From Brevundimonas pondensis (GTDB taxonomy: Bacteria; Pseudomonadota; Alphaproteobacteria; Caulobacterales; Caulobacteraceae), in the NCBI RefSeq assembly GCF_017487345.1, contig NZ_CP062006.1:750001-814000 (forward strand): DNA of 64,000 nt, read 5' to 3'. The notes under the pieces are model-generated. The model was not told the DNA's origin and searched no databases. It saw only the letters and a program-made list of their open reading frames with translations. Below, piece by piece: positions 1 through 10,293 of the stretch. The stretch's first letter is position 1. The number at the start of each line of letters is the position of its first letter. The translations under genes were made by a program, and so were the position numbers.

Positions 1-1690
<1,690 letters not shown>

Positions 1691-1756
1691 CAAAACTCAT
1701 TCGGTTCTACTTGCCGATAATAAAACGCGACGATGTCTTCTTCTTCTTATGTGTCT

Positions 1757-1883
1757 GGTTGACCCCGTGGCTATGTCGGAGGTTCCACACCCGATCCCAT
1801 TCCGAACTCGGTCGTTAAGCCCTCCAGAGCCAATGGTACTTCGTCTCAAGGCGCGGGAGAGTAGGTCGCCGCGGGGTCTACCA
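1757..1883 (+). rRNA. rrf: 5S ribosomal RNA
   Basis: The stretch has the conserved 5S core CCGATCCCATTCCGAACTCG and ends in a helix-I strand (GGTCTACC) that pairs with its start (GGTTGACC). It lies about 65 bases after the 23S end and before tRNA-fMet, the usual order in alphaproteobacterial rRNA operons. Exact ends are approximate. Confidence 0.93.
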
Positions 1884-1929
1884 GATACATAAGAACTCGA
1901 ACCCATTCTTCCTTCGCACACCGCCTTGC

Positions 1930-2006
<77 letters not shown>

Positions 2007-2010
2007 AACA

Positions 2011-2240
2011 TCAAAAGCCCCGCTGCCACTCGCCGCGGGGCTTTTTGTCGTCTGCCGCTCCACCCAGCGCCTGCTGCGCCGCCAGGCTGCCGTGAACCTC
2101 CAGCTGGAACTTGCCCAGGCGTTCCAACGGGATCAAGTCCACACTGTCGATCAACTGGTGCAGTTCGGCGCGTAGATCTTCGCCAGTGTCGCCCTCCAGG
2201 GCTTGCTGCAGGTCGCTCGCCAGCCGCCAATAGGCCCCGG
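2011..2240 (-). pseudogene. Possible C-terminal remnant of a large serine recombinase
   Basis: Read leftwards, one frame with no start or upstream domains gives AYWRLASDLQQALEGD and then LIDSVDLIPLERLGKFQLEV, ending LAAQQALGGAADDKKPRGEW before a stop at 2011. The pattern of a short helix, LIDxVxLxP, a beta strand and HGxLAA resembles the extreme C-terminus of large serine recombinases. No catalytic domain or zinc ribbon is visible upstream, and the frame overlaps the rRNA-operon terminator. The family assignment rests on remembered motif shape only. Confidence 0.3.
2013..2046 (+). terminator. Rho-independent terminator of the rRNA operon
   Basis: AAAAGCCCCGC and GCGGGGCTTTTT form a perfect GC-rich stem ending in a T run, seven bases after the tRNA. 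It terminates the rRNA-tRNA transcript. Being nearly symmetric, it could also work leftwards. Confidence 0.9.
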
Positions 2241-2700
2241 CTGGTCGTGGCCGGCGCAGTGCAGGCTCGAGGCGTGCGGCTGGCAGGACTCGTATCCGTG
2301 GCTGTGGCCGGGCAGGCCGTATTCGCTGCGCTGTTCCGTATAGGCGGCGCTCAGATAGCCGCCTTCCTGCCTTTCGACCTGATCAGGGGCCAGGGCTTCA
2401 GCGCCGCGATGGCGGGGGCGGCCATGCAGACGTGGCATGTGAGCCGCACCGAAAGTCGCCCCCTCGCTTAGACTCCAATTGCTGCGCCTGGCGGTCACTT
2501 CGGGACGTTGAGAATATCACCGGAATCTCGCTGTGACGGCGGCGCGCGGTCGCCCGACGACGCCGCAGGCCGCTGAAGGCGTCGTGGGGAGCCGTTCGCG
2601 ACAGAAGGCTGGGCGAGAGCTAGTTCATTGCGAGTTGCAAGGCTGGCGAGGGTCTCGCTGCGAGCGGGGGGGCATTGCGCGGTCAAGTCGATGGTGCGTG
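2241..2700. other. Stretch with no recognisable gene
   Basis: Only short frames occur on either strand. None has a credible start plus ribosome-binding site or a familiar motif. It probably contains further decayed sequence of the remnant to its left, and the upstream region of the AraC-family gene to its right. Confidence 0.5.
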
Positions 2701-2710
2701 TCATTCGCAT
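2701..2710 (+). promoter_or_regulatory. Fur-box-like half site upstream of the AraC-family gene
   Basis: TCATTCGCAT lies 23 bases before the regulator start. The same ten bases recur within the Fur-like site before the TonB receptor at 3682-3691. Iron-dependent repression of both units is inferred. Confidence 0.4.
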
Positions 2711-2732
2711 GTTGACGTGCTAGGCCTTGGTC

Positions 2733-3617
2733 ATGGGTTCCGTTCCCGATCATCAGGCAAGAGTTCCGGCGCAGTGGTCCGCAAGGCCCTTGGCCGCATT
2801 CGACATGAATGGCGGTGAAGCGGCCTTCATTCAGCCGACGCATGATTGCGAAACCCTGGATGCGGGTCTGAAGATCGCCCTGGTGCTCGAGGGTGACTTG
2901 ATCGTGCGGGTGGATGAAGGCGCGCCGGCCCGGCTCAATGGCGCTTCGCTGTGCCTATTCGTGGGGCGCGAACCCTGGCGACTGGATCATGAATATGCCG
3001 CCGGAAGGAGCCTGCGCTACGTCACGCTGAACCTCGACGCCTCTCTTTTGGAGGCGGAGGCCCTGGATTCGGGGGCGGCTCTGGCGGCCGCGGCCGAAGA
3101 CGGACCGGTTTCGGCTTTCAGAAGCTCGCCGCCGTCCTCCATCGCCGCCATCGGAGAGCAAATTCTGAGTTGCCCGATGCAGGGGGCGGCCCGGACTCTC
3201 TATCTGGGCGGAAAGGGGCTGGAGCTGACGGCCATGGCCCTCGATCATTTCGTCCGGGGCGAGGCGAGGGCGGGGGCGACCTCGCTCGGTGCGGCCGAAC
3301 TGCGCCGGGTGGTGGTTGCGCGTGAAATGCTGGATGCGGCGCCGGGACGGGCGCCGTCGCTGTCGGAGCTGGCGCGCGGCGCGGGACTGAACGTGCGTAA
3401 GCTCACGGCGGGATTTCGCGCTCTCTACGGCATGAGCGTTGCGGAGTATCTGAGAGAGCGACGAATGGTCGAAGCGTGGCGGAGTCTGTCCAGCGGCGCT
3501 TGCGACGTGACCCGGGCGGCGGAAGACGCCGGCTATGCGCTGCCGCATTTCTCGGCCGCCTTCCTGCGACGTTTCGGCGTCCTGCCCAGCGCCATGCGAA
3601 GTCGTTCCTCGATCTGA
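2733..3617 (+). CDS. PchR-like AraC-family transcriptional regulator
   Basis: A 294-residue protein with a divergent N-terminal sensing half and a C-terminal AraC DNA-binding domain in the last ~100 residues. Two helix-turn-helix units are visible, around LSELARGAGLNVRKLTAGF and AAEDAGYALPHFSAAFLRRF. Regulators of this PchR-like type typically sense a ferric siderophore and activate the neighbouring receptor gene, which here follows 88 bases downstream on the same strand. I chose the ATG at 2733; a TTG two codons earlier is also open. The target is inferred from position. Confidence 0.85.
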   Translation: MGSVPDHQARVPAQWSARPLAAFDMNGGEAAFIQPTHDCETLDAGLKIALVLEGDLIVRVDEGAPARLNGASLCLFVGREPWRLDHEYAAGRSLRYVTLNLDASLLEAEALDSGAALAAAAEDGPVSAFRSSPPSSIAAIGEQILSCPMQGAARTLYLGGKGLELTAMALDHFVRGEARAGATSLGAAELRRVVVAREMLDAAPGRAPSLSELARGAGLNVRKLTAGFRALYGMSVAEYLRERRMVEAWRSLSSGACDVTRAAEDAGYALPHFSAAFLRRFGVLPSAMRSRSSI

Positions 3618-3676
3618 AAACATAGTCCGGCGATCTGAAAGACACTGCGGCGACGAGTGCTTATTAGGCTCCAACT

Positions 3677-3691
3677 GATAATCATTCGCAT
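3677..3691 (+). promoter_or_regulatory. Fur-box-like operator before the TonB receptor
   Basis: GATAATCATTCGCAT, 15 bases before the receptor ATG, resembles Fur boxes (GATAATNATTATC type, tolerant of CATTCGCAT). Together with the siderophore-uptake genes it suggests iron repression. Confidence 0.5.
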
Positions 3692-3705
3692 AACGAGTCG
3701 CCGTC

Positions 3706-5895
3706 ATGTCTCTCCCCGTTCAGATTTTCTCCTCCCGTCGGGGGTTGCGCGCCGCTGTGTCGATGGCCGCATTGGGGGCGGGGGTGGGGCTGGCTTCTGC
3801 CTCGTCGGCCCAGTCGACGCAGGACGCTGAACACGCGACGACCGTCGCAGATGTCGTGGTCACGGCGGCCTTGGCGCCCGCCGCTGGCGCGGCTCTGAAG
3901 ATGCCGCTGAAGCTGAGCGAAATTCCACAGACCGTCAGCATCATCGATCATGAGCGAATCGAGCAGCAGGCGTTGGTTTCGCTGGATGATGTGATGAGCA
4001 ATGCGCCCGGCGTCACGGTTCAGCCGGGCACGCGGCTGCGCACCGCCTATTATTCGCGCGGCTTCTCCATCGACACCCTGAACTTCGACGGCATTCCGAC
4101 CTCGGGCTGGAACGAGGCGGTCAATACCGAGGACATGGCCATCTATCAGCGCGTGGAACTGCTGCGCGGCGCCAGCGGCCTTTTGCAGGGGTCCGGCAAT
4201 CCATCGGGCACGATCAATCTCGTGCGCAAGCGCCCGGGACGGGACTTCGCCGCCCAGGGCGCCGTCAGCGGCGGACGCTGGAACAACTGGCGCGTAGAGG
4301 GCGATGTCGGCGGCCCGCTGGCGGCGGACGGCGATCTGCGCGGGCGGCTGGTGGCGGTCTATGAAGACCGCGACTTCTTCTATGACACGGCCCATCGGCA
4401 GAAGGGTCTGATCTATGGGACGGCCGAGTGGAACGTGACGCCGCGCACCGTCCTGGCCGCGACCGTCAAATGGCAGGACGTCCAGGACGACGGCGCCTAC
4501 ATGGGCGTGCCGCGCTACAGCGACGGGGGCGTCATCGACCTGCCGCGTCGTTTCTATCCGGGGACGGGGTGGGATCGGCGGAACTGGAACAACACCCAGT
4601 CCTTCCTGGAGCTGCGCCACAGTTTCGCCGGCGATTGGGAAGGTAAGATCTCGATCAGCCGCATCGACGGCGACAGCGACCTGACCTACGCCAGCGCCCT
4701 GGGCGCGGTGAACCGGGCGACCGGCAAGGGGCCGATCCTCTATGGCGGCGCCTACGACTTCACCAATGAAGAGACGGACCTGGACGCCTATCTGTCCGGC
4801 ACGGTCGGGGCCTTCGGACGGCGGCACGAGATTGTGCTGGGCGCCAACTACTGGGACGGCAAGACCCACCAGACGGCCTATAATCTGGCGGGGCTGATGG
4901 GGCCGGTCGATGTCTTTACCTGGAACCCGGCCGCCGCGCCGCGCGCGACCGGCAAGACCTATTCCGGCGAGCAGACGACCACCACCGAGCAGTATGGCGG
5001 TTATGGCGTGGCGCGGCTGCACCTGACCGATCCGCTGACCCTGGTGCTGGGCGGGCGGCTCAGCTGGTGGGAGACGACGACCGATCGGCGTGCGACCATC
5101 GGCGGCCCGCTGACGCCGACGGGCGGCTACAAGATCGACGGCCAGTTCACCCCCTACGTCGGCCTGGTCTGGGCGGTGGATGAGGTCTTTTCGCTGTACG
5201 CCAGCTACACCTCGATCTTTACGCCGCAGAACAGCCTGACCTGGGACGGCAAGGTCATCGACCCGATGACGGGCGCGAACATTGAGGCCGGGGTCAAGGG
5301 CGAGTGGTTCGGCGGGCGGCTGAACGGTTCGCTGGCGGCCTTCCGCATCCTTCAGGAAAACCGCGCCCAGCTGGACCCGGACCATCCGTGCGCGCCGGGC
5401 ATGACGTGCGCCTATGTGGCCGAGGGCGAGGTTGAAAGCCTGGGGCTGGACGCTGAACTGGCCGGGCGGATCAGGCCCGACTGGACGGTGCAGGCGGGCT
5501 ACACCTACGTCGAGACGGAGTACAAACGCGACCGCACGGCCGCCGGGACGCCCAGCGGCAACGAGGGCCGGCCCTTCTCGCGCTTCACTCCGCGTCATCA
5601 GTTCAAGCTGTGGACCCATTACACAGGCCTGATGGACGGTCGGCTGTCCGTGGGCGGCGGCGTCATCGCCCAGAGCAAGGCTCAGGCCGTCGCTGGCGCC
5701 GTGGTGATGGAGCAGGGCGCATATGCGGTGGTCAATGCGCGCGCCGCCTGGCGTCTGAACCCGCGTGCAGAACTGTCGCTCAACGTCAACAACTTGTTCG
5801 ACAAGAGCTATTTCACAACCTTGGGCGGCGTCAGTTGGAACAACTGGTACGGCGAGCCGCGCAACGTCCTGATCACCCTCAGGGCGTCCTATTGA
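3706..5895 (+). CDS. TonB-dependent siderophore receptor (FhuE/FpvA type)
   Basis: A 729-residue outer-membrane receptor of the usual length for the family. Residues 1-35 form a signal peptide ending near ASSAQ. The plug domain follows, with LSEIPQTVSIIDHERIEQQ, RGFSIDTLNFDGIPT and VELLRGASGLLQGSGNPSGT, the signature of TonB-dependent siderophore receptors. The rest is a 22-strand-type barrel ending in an aromatic residue (LITLRASY). It imports a ferric siderophore; the exact ligand cannot be read. It follows the PchR-like regulator and leads an operon with a cupin, a PepSY protein and an RhtX/FptX permease. Confidence 0.93.
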   Translation: MSLPVQIFSSRRGLRAAVSMAALGAGVGLASASSAQSTQDAEHATTVADVVVTAALAPAAGAALKMPLKLSEIPQTVSIIDHERIEQQALVSLDDVMSNAPGVTVQPGTRLRTAYYSRGFSIDTLNFDGIPTSGWNEAVNTEDMAIYQRVELLRGASGLLQGSGNPSGTINLVRKRPGRDFAAQGAVSGGRWNNWRVEGDVGGPLAADGDLRGRLVAVYEDRDFFYDTAHRQKGLIYGTAEWNVTPRTVLAATVKWQDVQDDGAYMGVPRYSDGGVIDLPRRFYPGTGWDRRNWNNTQSFLELRHSFAGDWEGKISISRIDGDSDLTYASALGAVNRATGKGPILYGGAYDFTNEETDLDAYLSGTVGAFGRRHEIVLGANYWDGKTHQTAYNLAGLMGPVDVFTWNPAAAPRATGKTYSGEQTTTTEQYGGYGVARLHLTDPLTLVLGGRLSWWETTTDRRATIGGPLTPTGGYKIDGQFTPYVGLVWAVDEVFSLYASYTSIFTPQNSLTWDGKVIDPMTGANIEAGVKGEWFGGRLNGSLAAFRILQENRAQLDPDHPCAPGMTCAYVAEGEVESLGLDAELAGRIRPDWTVQAGYTYVETEYKRDRTAAGTPSGNEGRPFSRFTPRHQFKLWTHYTGLMDGRLSVGGGVIAQSKAQAVAGAVVMEQGAYAVVNARAAWRLNPRAELSLNVNNLFDKSYFTTLGGVSWNNWYGEPRNVLITLRASY

Positions 5896-5896
5896 G

Positions 5897-6304
5897 ATGC
5901 CGGGCCGAATAGAGCCGTTCGTCGCGCAAGATCATCTGATCCTGCTTGACGCTGAAGGCGCGGCGGCGCCCCTGCTGCGGTCGGTCGATGCCTGGCGTCG
6001 CGTCAACCGCAGTTCTGACGGGCGCGTCATCGGCTTCAGCCGGCCGCAGATCGCCGAGGATCTCCACCCCGACAAATGGGAGATGCATCCCTCCGGGGAC
6101 GAATTCCTGCACCTGATCGAGGGCGAACTGGAGGTGGTGCTGGATCGGCCGGGCGAGGATGCGCGTCTGACCCTGACGCAGGGCGGGGCGGTGGTGGTGC
6201 CGCGCGGCGTCTGGCACCGACTGCTGCTCAGACAGCCGTCCGCCCTGATGTTCGTGACGCCGGGCGGCGGCACCCGGATGCGTCCCGTGGATGCCGACGC
6301 GTGA
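5897..6304 (+). CDS. Cupin-domain protein of the siderophore operon
   Basis: A 135-residue single-domain cupin. Conserved elements are HPSGDEFLHLIEGELEVVL (motif 1) and VVVPRGVWHRLLL (motif 2), giving a small beta-barrel with possible metal ligands. It starts one base after the receptor stop and overlaps the next gene by four bases (GTGA), so it is translationally coupled to siderophore uptake. No signal peptide is visible, so it is probably cytoplasmic. It might bind or modify the imported chelate or sense iron; no specific activity can be claimed. Confidence 0.8.
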   Translation: MPGRIEPFVAQDHLILLDAEGAAAPLLRSVDAWRRVNRSSDGRVIGFSRPQIAEDLHPDKWEMHPSGDEFLHLIEGELEVVLDRPGEDARLTLTQGGAVVVPRGVWHRLLLRQPSALMFVTPGGGTRMRPVDADA

Positions 6305-7404
6305 ACTGGCGAGCCCTGTTCTGGCGGCTCCATCGTTGGGTCGGCCTGGCTTGCGCCGCCGTCTTCCTGGTCGTGGCCTTGACGGGAACAGCCTTGTTGA
6401 TCGAGCCGCAGATCAACCTGAAGGGCGCGGTGCGCCTGGATGATCCGGCGACGTCTCTGGCGGGGGTCGAGACAGCGCTGGGGCGCCTGGCCGTGGATTA
6501 TCCGCATCACCAACCGGGTCTGATCCTGCCGGGCTCGACGTCGCAGCGCAGCTGGCAGGTCGGCCTGCGACCCGCATCGGGTGAAGGCCCGGCCCTGAGC
6601 GCCGAGTTCGACCCCGGCAGCGGCCGCGTGCTGCGCGTCGACAAGGCCGAGACGTCGCTGCGGGACGTGCTGCTGAAACTGCACAACAGCCTGTTCCTGG
6701 GCGTGACCGGCAAGCTGGTGGTGCTGGCGATGGCGCTGGGCGTCATTTGCTTGACGATCACGGGCGTCGCCATGATGCGGCGGCGTTGGAAGGCCCTGAC
6801 ATCCTCGCCCTTGGCGCCGCCGCTGCGGGCGCGATCGCTGCATCACTGGACGGGGCTGGTCGGCGGCCTGTTCATCGTGCTGTGGGCCTCCACCGGCTTC
6901 ATGTTGCTGGTCTACAAGAGCCTGCCCGAGTTCGGCGTCGGCTCGACAGTGAAGGCCCGGTCAGCGCCCGCGTCAGAGGCCGCGCCCGAGACTCAGGCCG
7001 TGCAACCGACGGCGCCTCAGGCTTCCCTGTCGCAGATGGTCGAGGCGGCGCTGGCGCTTCATCCGGGCGGCGAGGTGCAGGCCCTGAGCCGCAGTCCCCA
7101 TGGCGTCATGGTGATCGTATTGAACCGCGACGCGGCGCCGTGGCGCAAGTCGACGACGGTGGCCTTCGACGCGGCGGGCGCGCACGTGCCCGCGCGCGAA
7201 CCGCCGGGCTTCATGAAGGTGATGATCGCCGCCAAGGCCCTGCATACGGGCCTGTGGGAGCGATCATGGCTGCACGCCGTCTATGTCCTGTTCAGTCTGA
7301 CGCCTATCGCCGTGGTGGTGACCGGCCCCTGGCTATGGCTGCGCCGCCGCAGGCCCGCCCGCAACAAGGCGGAGCGTTCGACGCGCCGCATCCCCTCTGC
7401 ATGA
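6301..7404 (+). CDS. PepSY-associated TM protein (siderophore uptake)
   Basis: A 367-residue inner-membrane protein starting at GTG 6301 (VNWRALFWRLHRWVGLACA), inside a GTGA overlap with the cupin gene. TM segments lie near residues 15-38, around VLAMALGVICLTITGVAMM, around GLVGGLFIVLWASTGFMLL and near the C-terminus. Histidines at the membrane edges (LHRWVG, LHNSLF, LHHWTG, LHTGLW) are typical of PepSY_TM proteins and could coordinate haem. Homologues beside TonB receptors are thought to act in reduction or release of siderophore iron. An open frame reaches upstream to 6076, but the family begins at the GTG. Confidence 0.88.
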   Translation: MNWRALFWRLHRWVGLACAAVFLVVALTGTALLIEPQINLKGAVRLDDPATSLAGVETALGRLAVDYPHHQPGLILPGSTSQRSWQVGLRPASGEGPALSAEFDPGSGRVLRVDKAETSLRDVLLKLHNSLFLGVTGKLVVLAMALGVICLTITGVAMMRRRWKALTSSPLAPPLRARSLHHWTGLVGGLFIVLWASTGFMLLVYKSLPEFGVGSTVKARSAPASEAAPETQAVQPTAPQASLSQMVEAALALHPGGEVQALSRSPHGVMVIVLNRDAAPWRKSTTVAFDAAGAHVPAREPPGFMKVMIAAKALHTGLWERSWLHAVYVLFSLTPIAVVVTGPWLWLRRRRPARNKAERSTRRIPSA

Positions 7405-7417
7405 TCCCGAGTTGGCC

Positions 7418-8668
7418 ATGAAAAAGCACGATCGTCTGACGCCTGAATCCGCACGTCTGCTGTTGACGGTGGCGACGCTGTATCTGGCGCAGGGCATTCC
7501 GTTCGGCGTGGCGATGGAGGCCCTGCCGACCCTGTTGCGCAAGGACGGCGCCTCGCTGGCGGCGCTGGCCTGGCTGCCACTGGTCGGCCTGCCGTGGGTG
7601 CTGAAGGTGCTTTGGGCGCCGTGGGTCGATAATCTGTGGTCGCCGCGACTGGGGCGGCGGCGTAGCTGGATCCTGCCCATGCAGGCGATCGTCATCCTGT
7701 GCCTGCTCGGCGCGGCGTTGGTCGGCCTGACCGAGAAGACGGCGCCGGTCGTCGTCGGTCCGTGCGTGCTGGCGTCGCTGGCCAGCGCCACCCAGGACAC
7801 GGCCACCGACGGTCTGACGGCCGAGCGTTTCGGCGGCGTCATGCTGGCGCGGGCCAATGCGCTGCAGGTGGCCTGCACCATGATCGGCTTCTTCGTAGGC
7901 GGCTCCGGCGCATTGATCCTGAGCGGCCTGGTCGGACGTTCGGCGGCGCTGCTTGCGTTGGCGATGGTCGTGGCGGTCGGCTTTGCTTTGGCCTTGATGA
8001 TGCAAGAGGCGCCGCACGCCGCGCCGGTGCGTGGACAGCGGGCCAGCCTGCGTCGGCTGCTGCGTCGACCTGGGGCGGGCTCTATCCTGGCGACGGCCCT
8101 GTTCACGGCGCTGACGGCGGCGTCCGGTTTCGGTCTGGCCAAGCTGTGGCTGGTGGACGCAGGCTGGCCGGTCGAGCAGATCGGTCTTTACGGCATGGTC
8201 GCGGGCGCCACGACCATCATCGTCGGCTGCGGCGGCGCGGCATGGCTGATCGGGCGGGTTGGTCTGTTCCGCGTGTTGACCGCCGGGGTGGTGTTGTGCG
8301 CGGCAGGGCTGGCTCTATGGTTGGGCGTGGCGTCTGGCGCGATCCCGGCGGCGCATCCGGTCATTCTGGCGGCCATGATGATCGGCGCTGCGGGAAGCGG
8401 TTCAGCCTCGGTCGGCGCCATGACCCTGGCCATGCAGTTCGCGGCCCGCGATGATCAGGCGGGCACGGACATGACCGCCGTCCAGAGTTCGCGTGATCTG
8501 GGCGAGATCGGCGCCTCCTCCGTCATGACCGGGGTGGCTGCGGCGGGGGGATACACGCTCGCGTTCATCATCGGCCTGCTTCTGGGGGGCTCGGCGCTTG
8601 GCGCCGTTGCGAGCGCGCGCAGGACGCTGGCGATGAAGAGGGACCAAGGTGCTCGCAAGGATGTTTAA
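7418..8668 (+). CDS. RhtX/FptX-family siderophore permease (MFS)
   Basis: A 416-residue, twelve-helix transporter. The start YLAQGIPFGVAMEALPTLL, then LPLVGLPWVLKVLWAPWVDN and LGRRRSWILPMQ are characteristic of the AmpG-like RhtX/FptX group, single-protein importers that carry a ferric siderophore across the inner membrane without an ABC transporter. It closes the operon that begins with the TonB receptor. I use ATG 7418; TTG at 7412 is in frame. Its stop overlaps that of the convergent LysR gene by four bases. Confidence 0.88.
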   Translation: MKKHDRLTPESARLLLTVATLYLAQGIPFGVAMEALPTLLRKDGASLAALAWLPLVGLPWVLKVLWAPWVDNLWSPRLGRRRSWILPMQAIVILCLLGAALVGLTEKTAPVVVGPCVLASLASATQDTATDGLTAERFGGVMLARANALQVACTMIGFFVGGSGALILSGLVGRSAALLALAMVVAVGFALALMMQEAPHAAPVRGQRASLRRLLRRPGAGSILATALFTALTAASGFGLAKLWLVDAGWPVEQIGLYGMVAGATTIIVGCGGAAWLIGRVGLFRVLTAGVVLCAAGLALWLGVASGAIPAAHPVILAAMMIGAAGSGSASVGAMTLAMQFAARDDQAGTDMTAVQSSRDLGEIGASSVMTGVAAAGGYTLAFIIGLLLGGSALGAVASARRTLAMKRDQGARKDV

Positions 8669-9576
8669 GCGTCTGCTTCGGGGACGACCAACCAATCCGC
8701 GGCCTCTTCGCGCACGGCCTTGGTCAGGTCTTCGATCAGGCGAGTGGTGATGCGTAGGTGCTGCCAGAAGAGCGGAACGTCGATGGTGACGCCAGGGACG
8801 AGATCGACCAGTCGTCCAGACGCGATCAGCGGCGCGGCGAGGCGTTCCGGAGTCAGTGACCAACAGACGCTGGCCAGGGTGAAATCAAGGAAGCCCTGAG
8901 TGGACGGCACCCAGTGGGTCGGCCCCTTGATTGCTTGGCCTGCGACCTTTTCCGTCCATTTCAATTGCAGCCGGTCGCGAGGGCTGAACCTGAGGACCGG
9001 CGCCTCGGCGAGGCGCTCAGCTGTCACGCCCTCTGGAAAGTAGCGATCACGGAAGTCAGGCGTGGCTGCGGCCACGTAACGCAGCGAACCCAGCGACAGG
9101 GTGCGACAGCCTGCTACCGCTTTTCCCGCTGTCGTCACGGCGGCGATGACCTCGCCAGAGCGTAGTCGTTCGGCGGTGTCGGCCTCGTCGTCCAGGACCA
9201 GAGACAGGGTGTTCGGTTTAACGGCGGCGAAGCGGGCCGCCGCGCCCGGAAACCAGGTGCCGAGGCTGTCGGCGTTGAGCGCGATCTTCAGCGTCGGGCG
9301 CGCACCGCCGAAGGCGGCGGCCCAGACCGGATCGCCCGCCAGCATGTCGTGCTCGAGCAAGGTCACCTGGTCGAGGTGTGCGGCCAATCGTGCGCCCGCT
9401 TCGGTTGGTCGGCAGGGCGTGCCCCGAATGACTAGCGGCAGGCCCAGACGTTCCTCCAGACCTTTCACGCGCTGGGAGACGGCCGAAGGCGTGACCGACA
9501 GGGTTTCAGCGGCCGCGTCGAAGGAGCCGGTGCGGATGACGGCGGCCAAGGCTGCGAGAGCGGGATAGTCGAGCAT
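8665..9576 (-). CDS. ArgP/IciA-type LysR regulator of the LysE exporter
   Basis: A 303-residue LysR protein. The N-terminal winged helix (FDAAAETLSVTPSAVSQRVKGLEERLGLPLVIRG) is followed by an effector-binding domain of normal size. HTH sequence and divergent placement 68 bases from a LysE gene match ArgP/LysG regulators, which sense lysine or arginine and activate export. The intergenic region carries inverted repeats suited to a LysR site. Amino-acid specificity is inferred. Confidence 0.9.
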   Translation of the reverse strand: MLDYPALAALAAVIRTGSFDAAAETLSVTPSAVSQRVKGLEERLGLPLVIRGTPCRPTEAGARLAAHLDQVTLLEHDMLAGDPVWAAAFGGARPTLKIALNADSLGTWFPGAAARFAAVKPNTLSLVLDDEADTAERLRSGEVIAAVTTAGKAVAGCRTLSLGSLRYVAAATPDFRDRYFPEGVTAERLAEAPVLRFSPRDRLQLKWTEKVAGQAIKGPTHWVPSTQGFLDFTLASVCWSLTPERLAAPLIASGRLVDLVPGVTIDVPLFWQHLRITTRLIEDLTKAVREEAADWLVVPEADA

Positions 9577-9584
9577 TAGGATGG

Positions 9585-9608
9585 CTAATCTACCCTAAGA
9601 AGGATTAG
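9585..9608. promoter_or_regulatory. Inverted repeat, probable LysR operator
   Basis: CTAATC and GATTAG are separated by 12 bases between the divergent regulator and exporter genes, the size expected for a LysR-type binding site. Confidence 0.45.
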
Positions 9609-9617
9609 TTCGGCTAC

Positions 9618-9640
9618 GGCTGATCGACGTGCGATCAGCC
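9618..9640 (+). promoter_or_regulatory. Perfect inverted repeat just before the LysE start
   Basis: GGCTGATCG and CGATCAGCC flank a five-base centre (ACGTG) and end four bases before the ATG. In RNA it would be a strong hairpin covering the ribosome-binding region; in DNA it could be a second operator. Confidence 0.5.
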
Positions 9641-9644
9641 GCTT

Positions 9645-10268
9645 ATGTTCCTCTCCGTTCTTCCTCCCCTGGCGAAGGGCTTCGCCCTGTCGGCCAGTCT
9701 GATCGTGTCCATCGGCGCGCAGAACATGTTCGTGCTGCGGCAGGGGCTGAAGCGCGAACACGTCCTGCCGGTGGTGCTGTTTTGCGCCGCCGCGGATTCG
9801 GTTCTGGTGATCGCGGGCGTGAACGGTCTTGGTCGCCTGCTGGCGGCGGTTCCCGGTTTGTCGATGGCGCTCAGCCTCGGCGGCGCAGCCTTCCTGTCCT
9901 GGTATGCCATCGGCGCCTTTCGACGCGCCGTGCGGCCAGCGACCTTGGTGGTGGAAGGCGATAGCCGGCTCTCGCTGGCTGCCGCCCTGGCGGCCACGGC
10001 CGCCTTCACCTTGCTGAACCCCCACGTCTATATCGACACCGTCATGCTGATGGGCGCGGTCGGGTCGAGCCTTCCGGAAAACCAGCGCACCTTCTTCATT
10101 ATCGGCGCCTCGAGCTTTGCGGCGATCTGGTTCGCTTCGATCGGTTTCGGCGCGCGTTTTCTGGCGCCGCTTTTCGCTCGGTCTGCCGCCTGGCGTGTTC
10201 TGGATGTCGTCACTGGCCTGATGATGACCGCCATCGCGCTGATCCTGGTGCGCGGCGCCTTCGCCTGA
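9645..10268 (+). CDS. LysE/ArgO-family amino-acid exporter
   Basis: A 207-residue inner-membrane protein of normal LysE length with about six hydrophobic segments. The N-terminal LSASLIVSIGAQNMFVLRQG and the mid-protein FTLLNPHVYIDTVMLMG are hallmark motifs of LysE/ArgO. It would export lysine, arginine or toxic analogues such as canavanine, controlled by the divergent ArgP-like regulator. B3/4-domain and DapA-family genes follow on the same strand. Confidence 0.93.
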   Translation: MFLSVLPPLAKGFALSASLIVSIGAQNMFVLRQGLKREHVLPVVLFCAAADSVLVIAGVNGLGRLLAAVPGLSMALSLGGAAFLSWYAIGAFRRAVRPATLVVEGDSRLSLAAALAATAAFTLLNPHVYIDTVMLMGAVGSSLPENQRTFFIIGASSFAAIWFASIGFGARFLAPLFARSAAWRVLDVVTGLMMTAIALILVRGAFA

Positions 10269-10293
10269 CCTGGCCCATCTCATCGAGGTTCAG

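Noticed and set aside
2247..2471. 74-residue rightward hydrophobic-looking frame
   Set aside because: No ribosome-binding site or conserved motif; it is opposite the decayed leftward fragment and is probably chance.
3682..5619. 645-residue leftward open frame opposite the TonB receptor
   Set aside because: It mirrors the high-GC coding strand, has no domain logic or signal peptide and lies wholly inside a convincing receptor gene.
9585..9640. Lysine riboswitch before LysE
   Set aside because: The leader is far too short (68 bases between genes) for the lysine aptamer; the dyads fit a LysR-regulated promoter instead.
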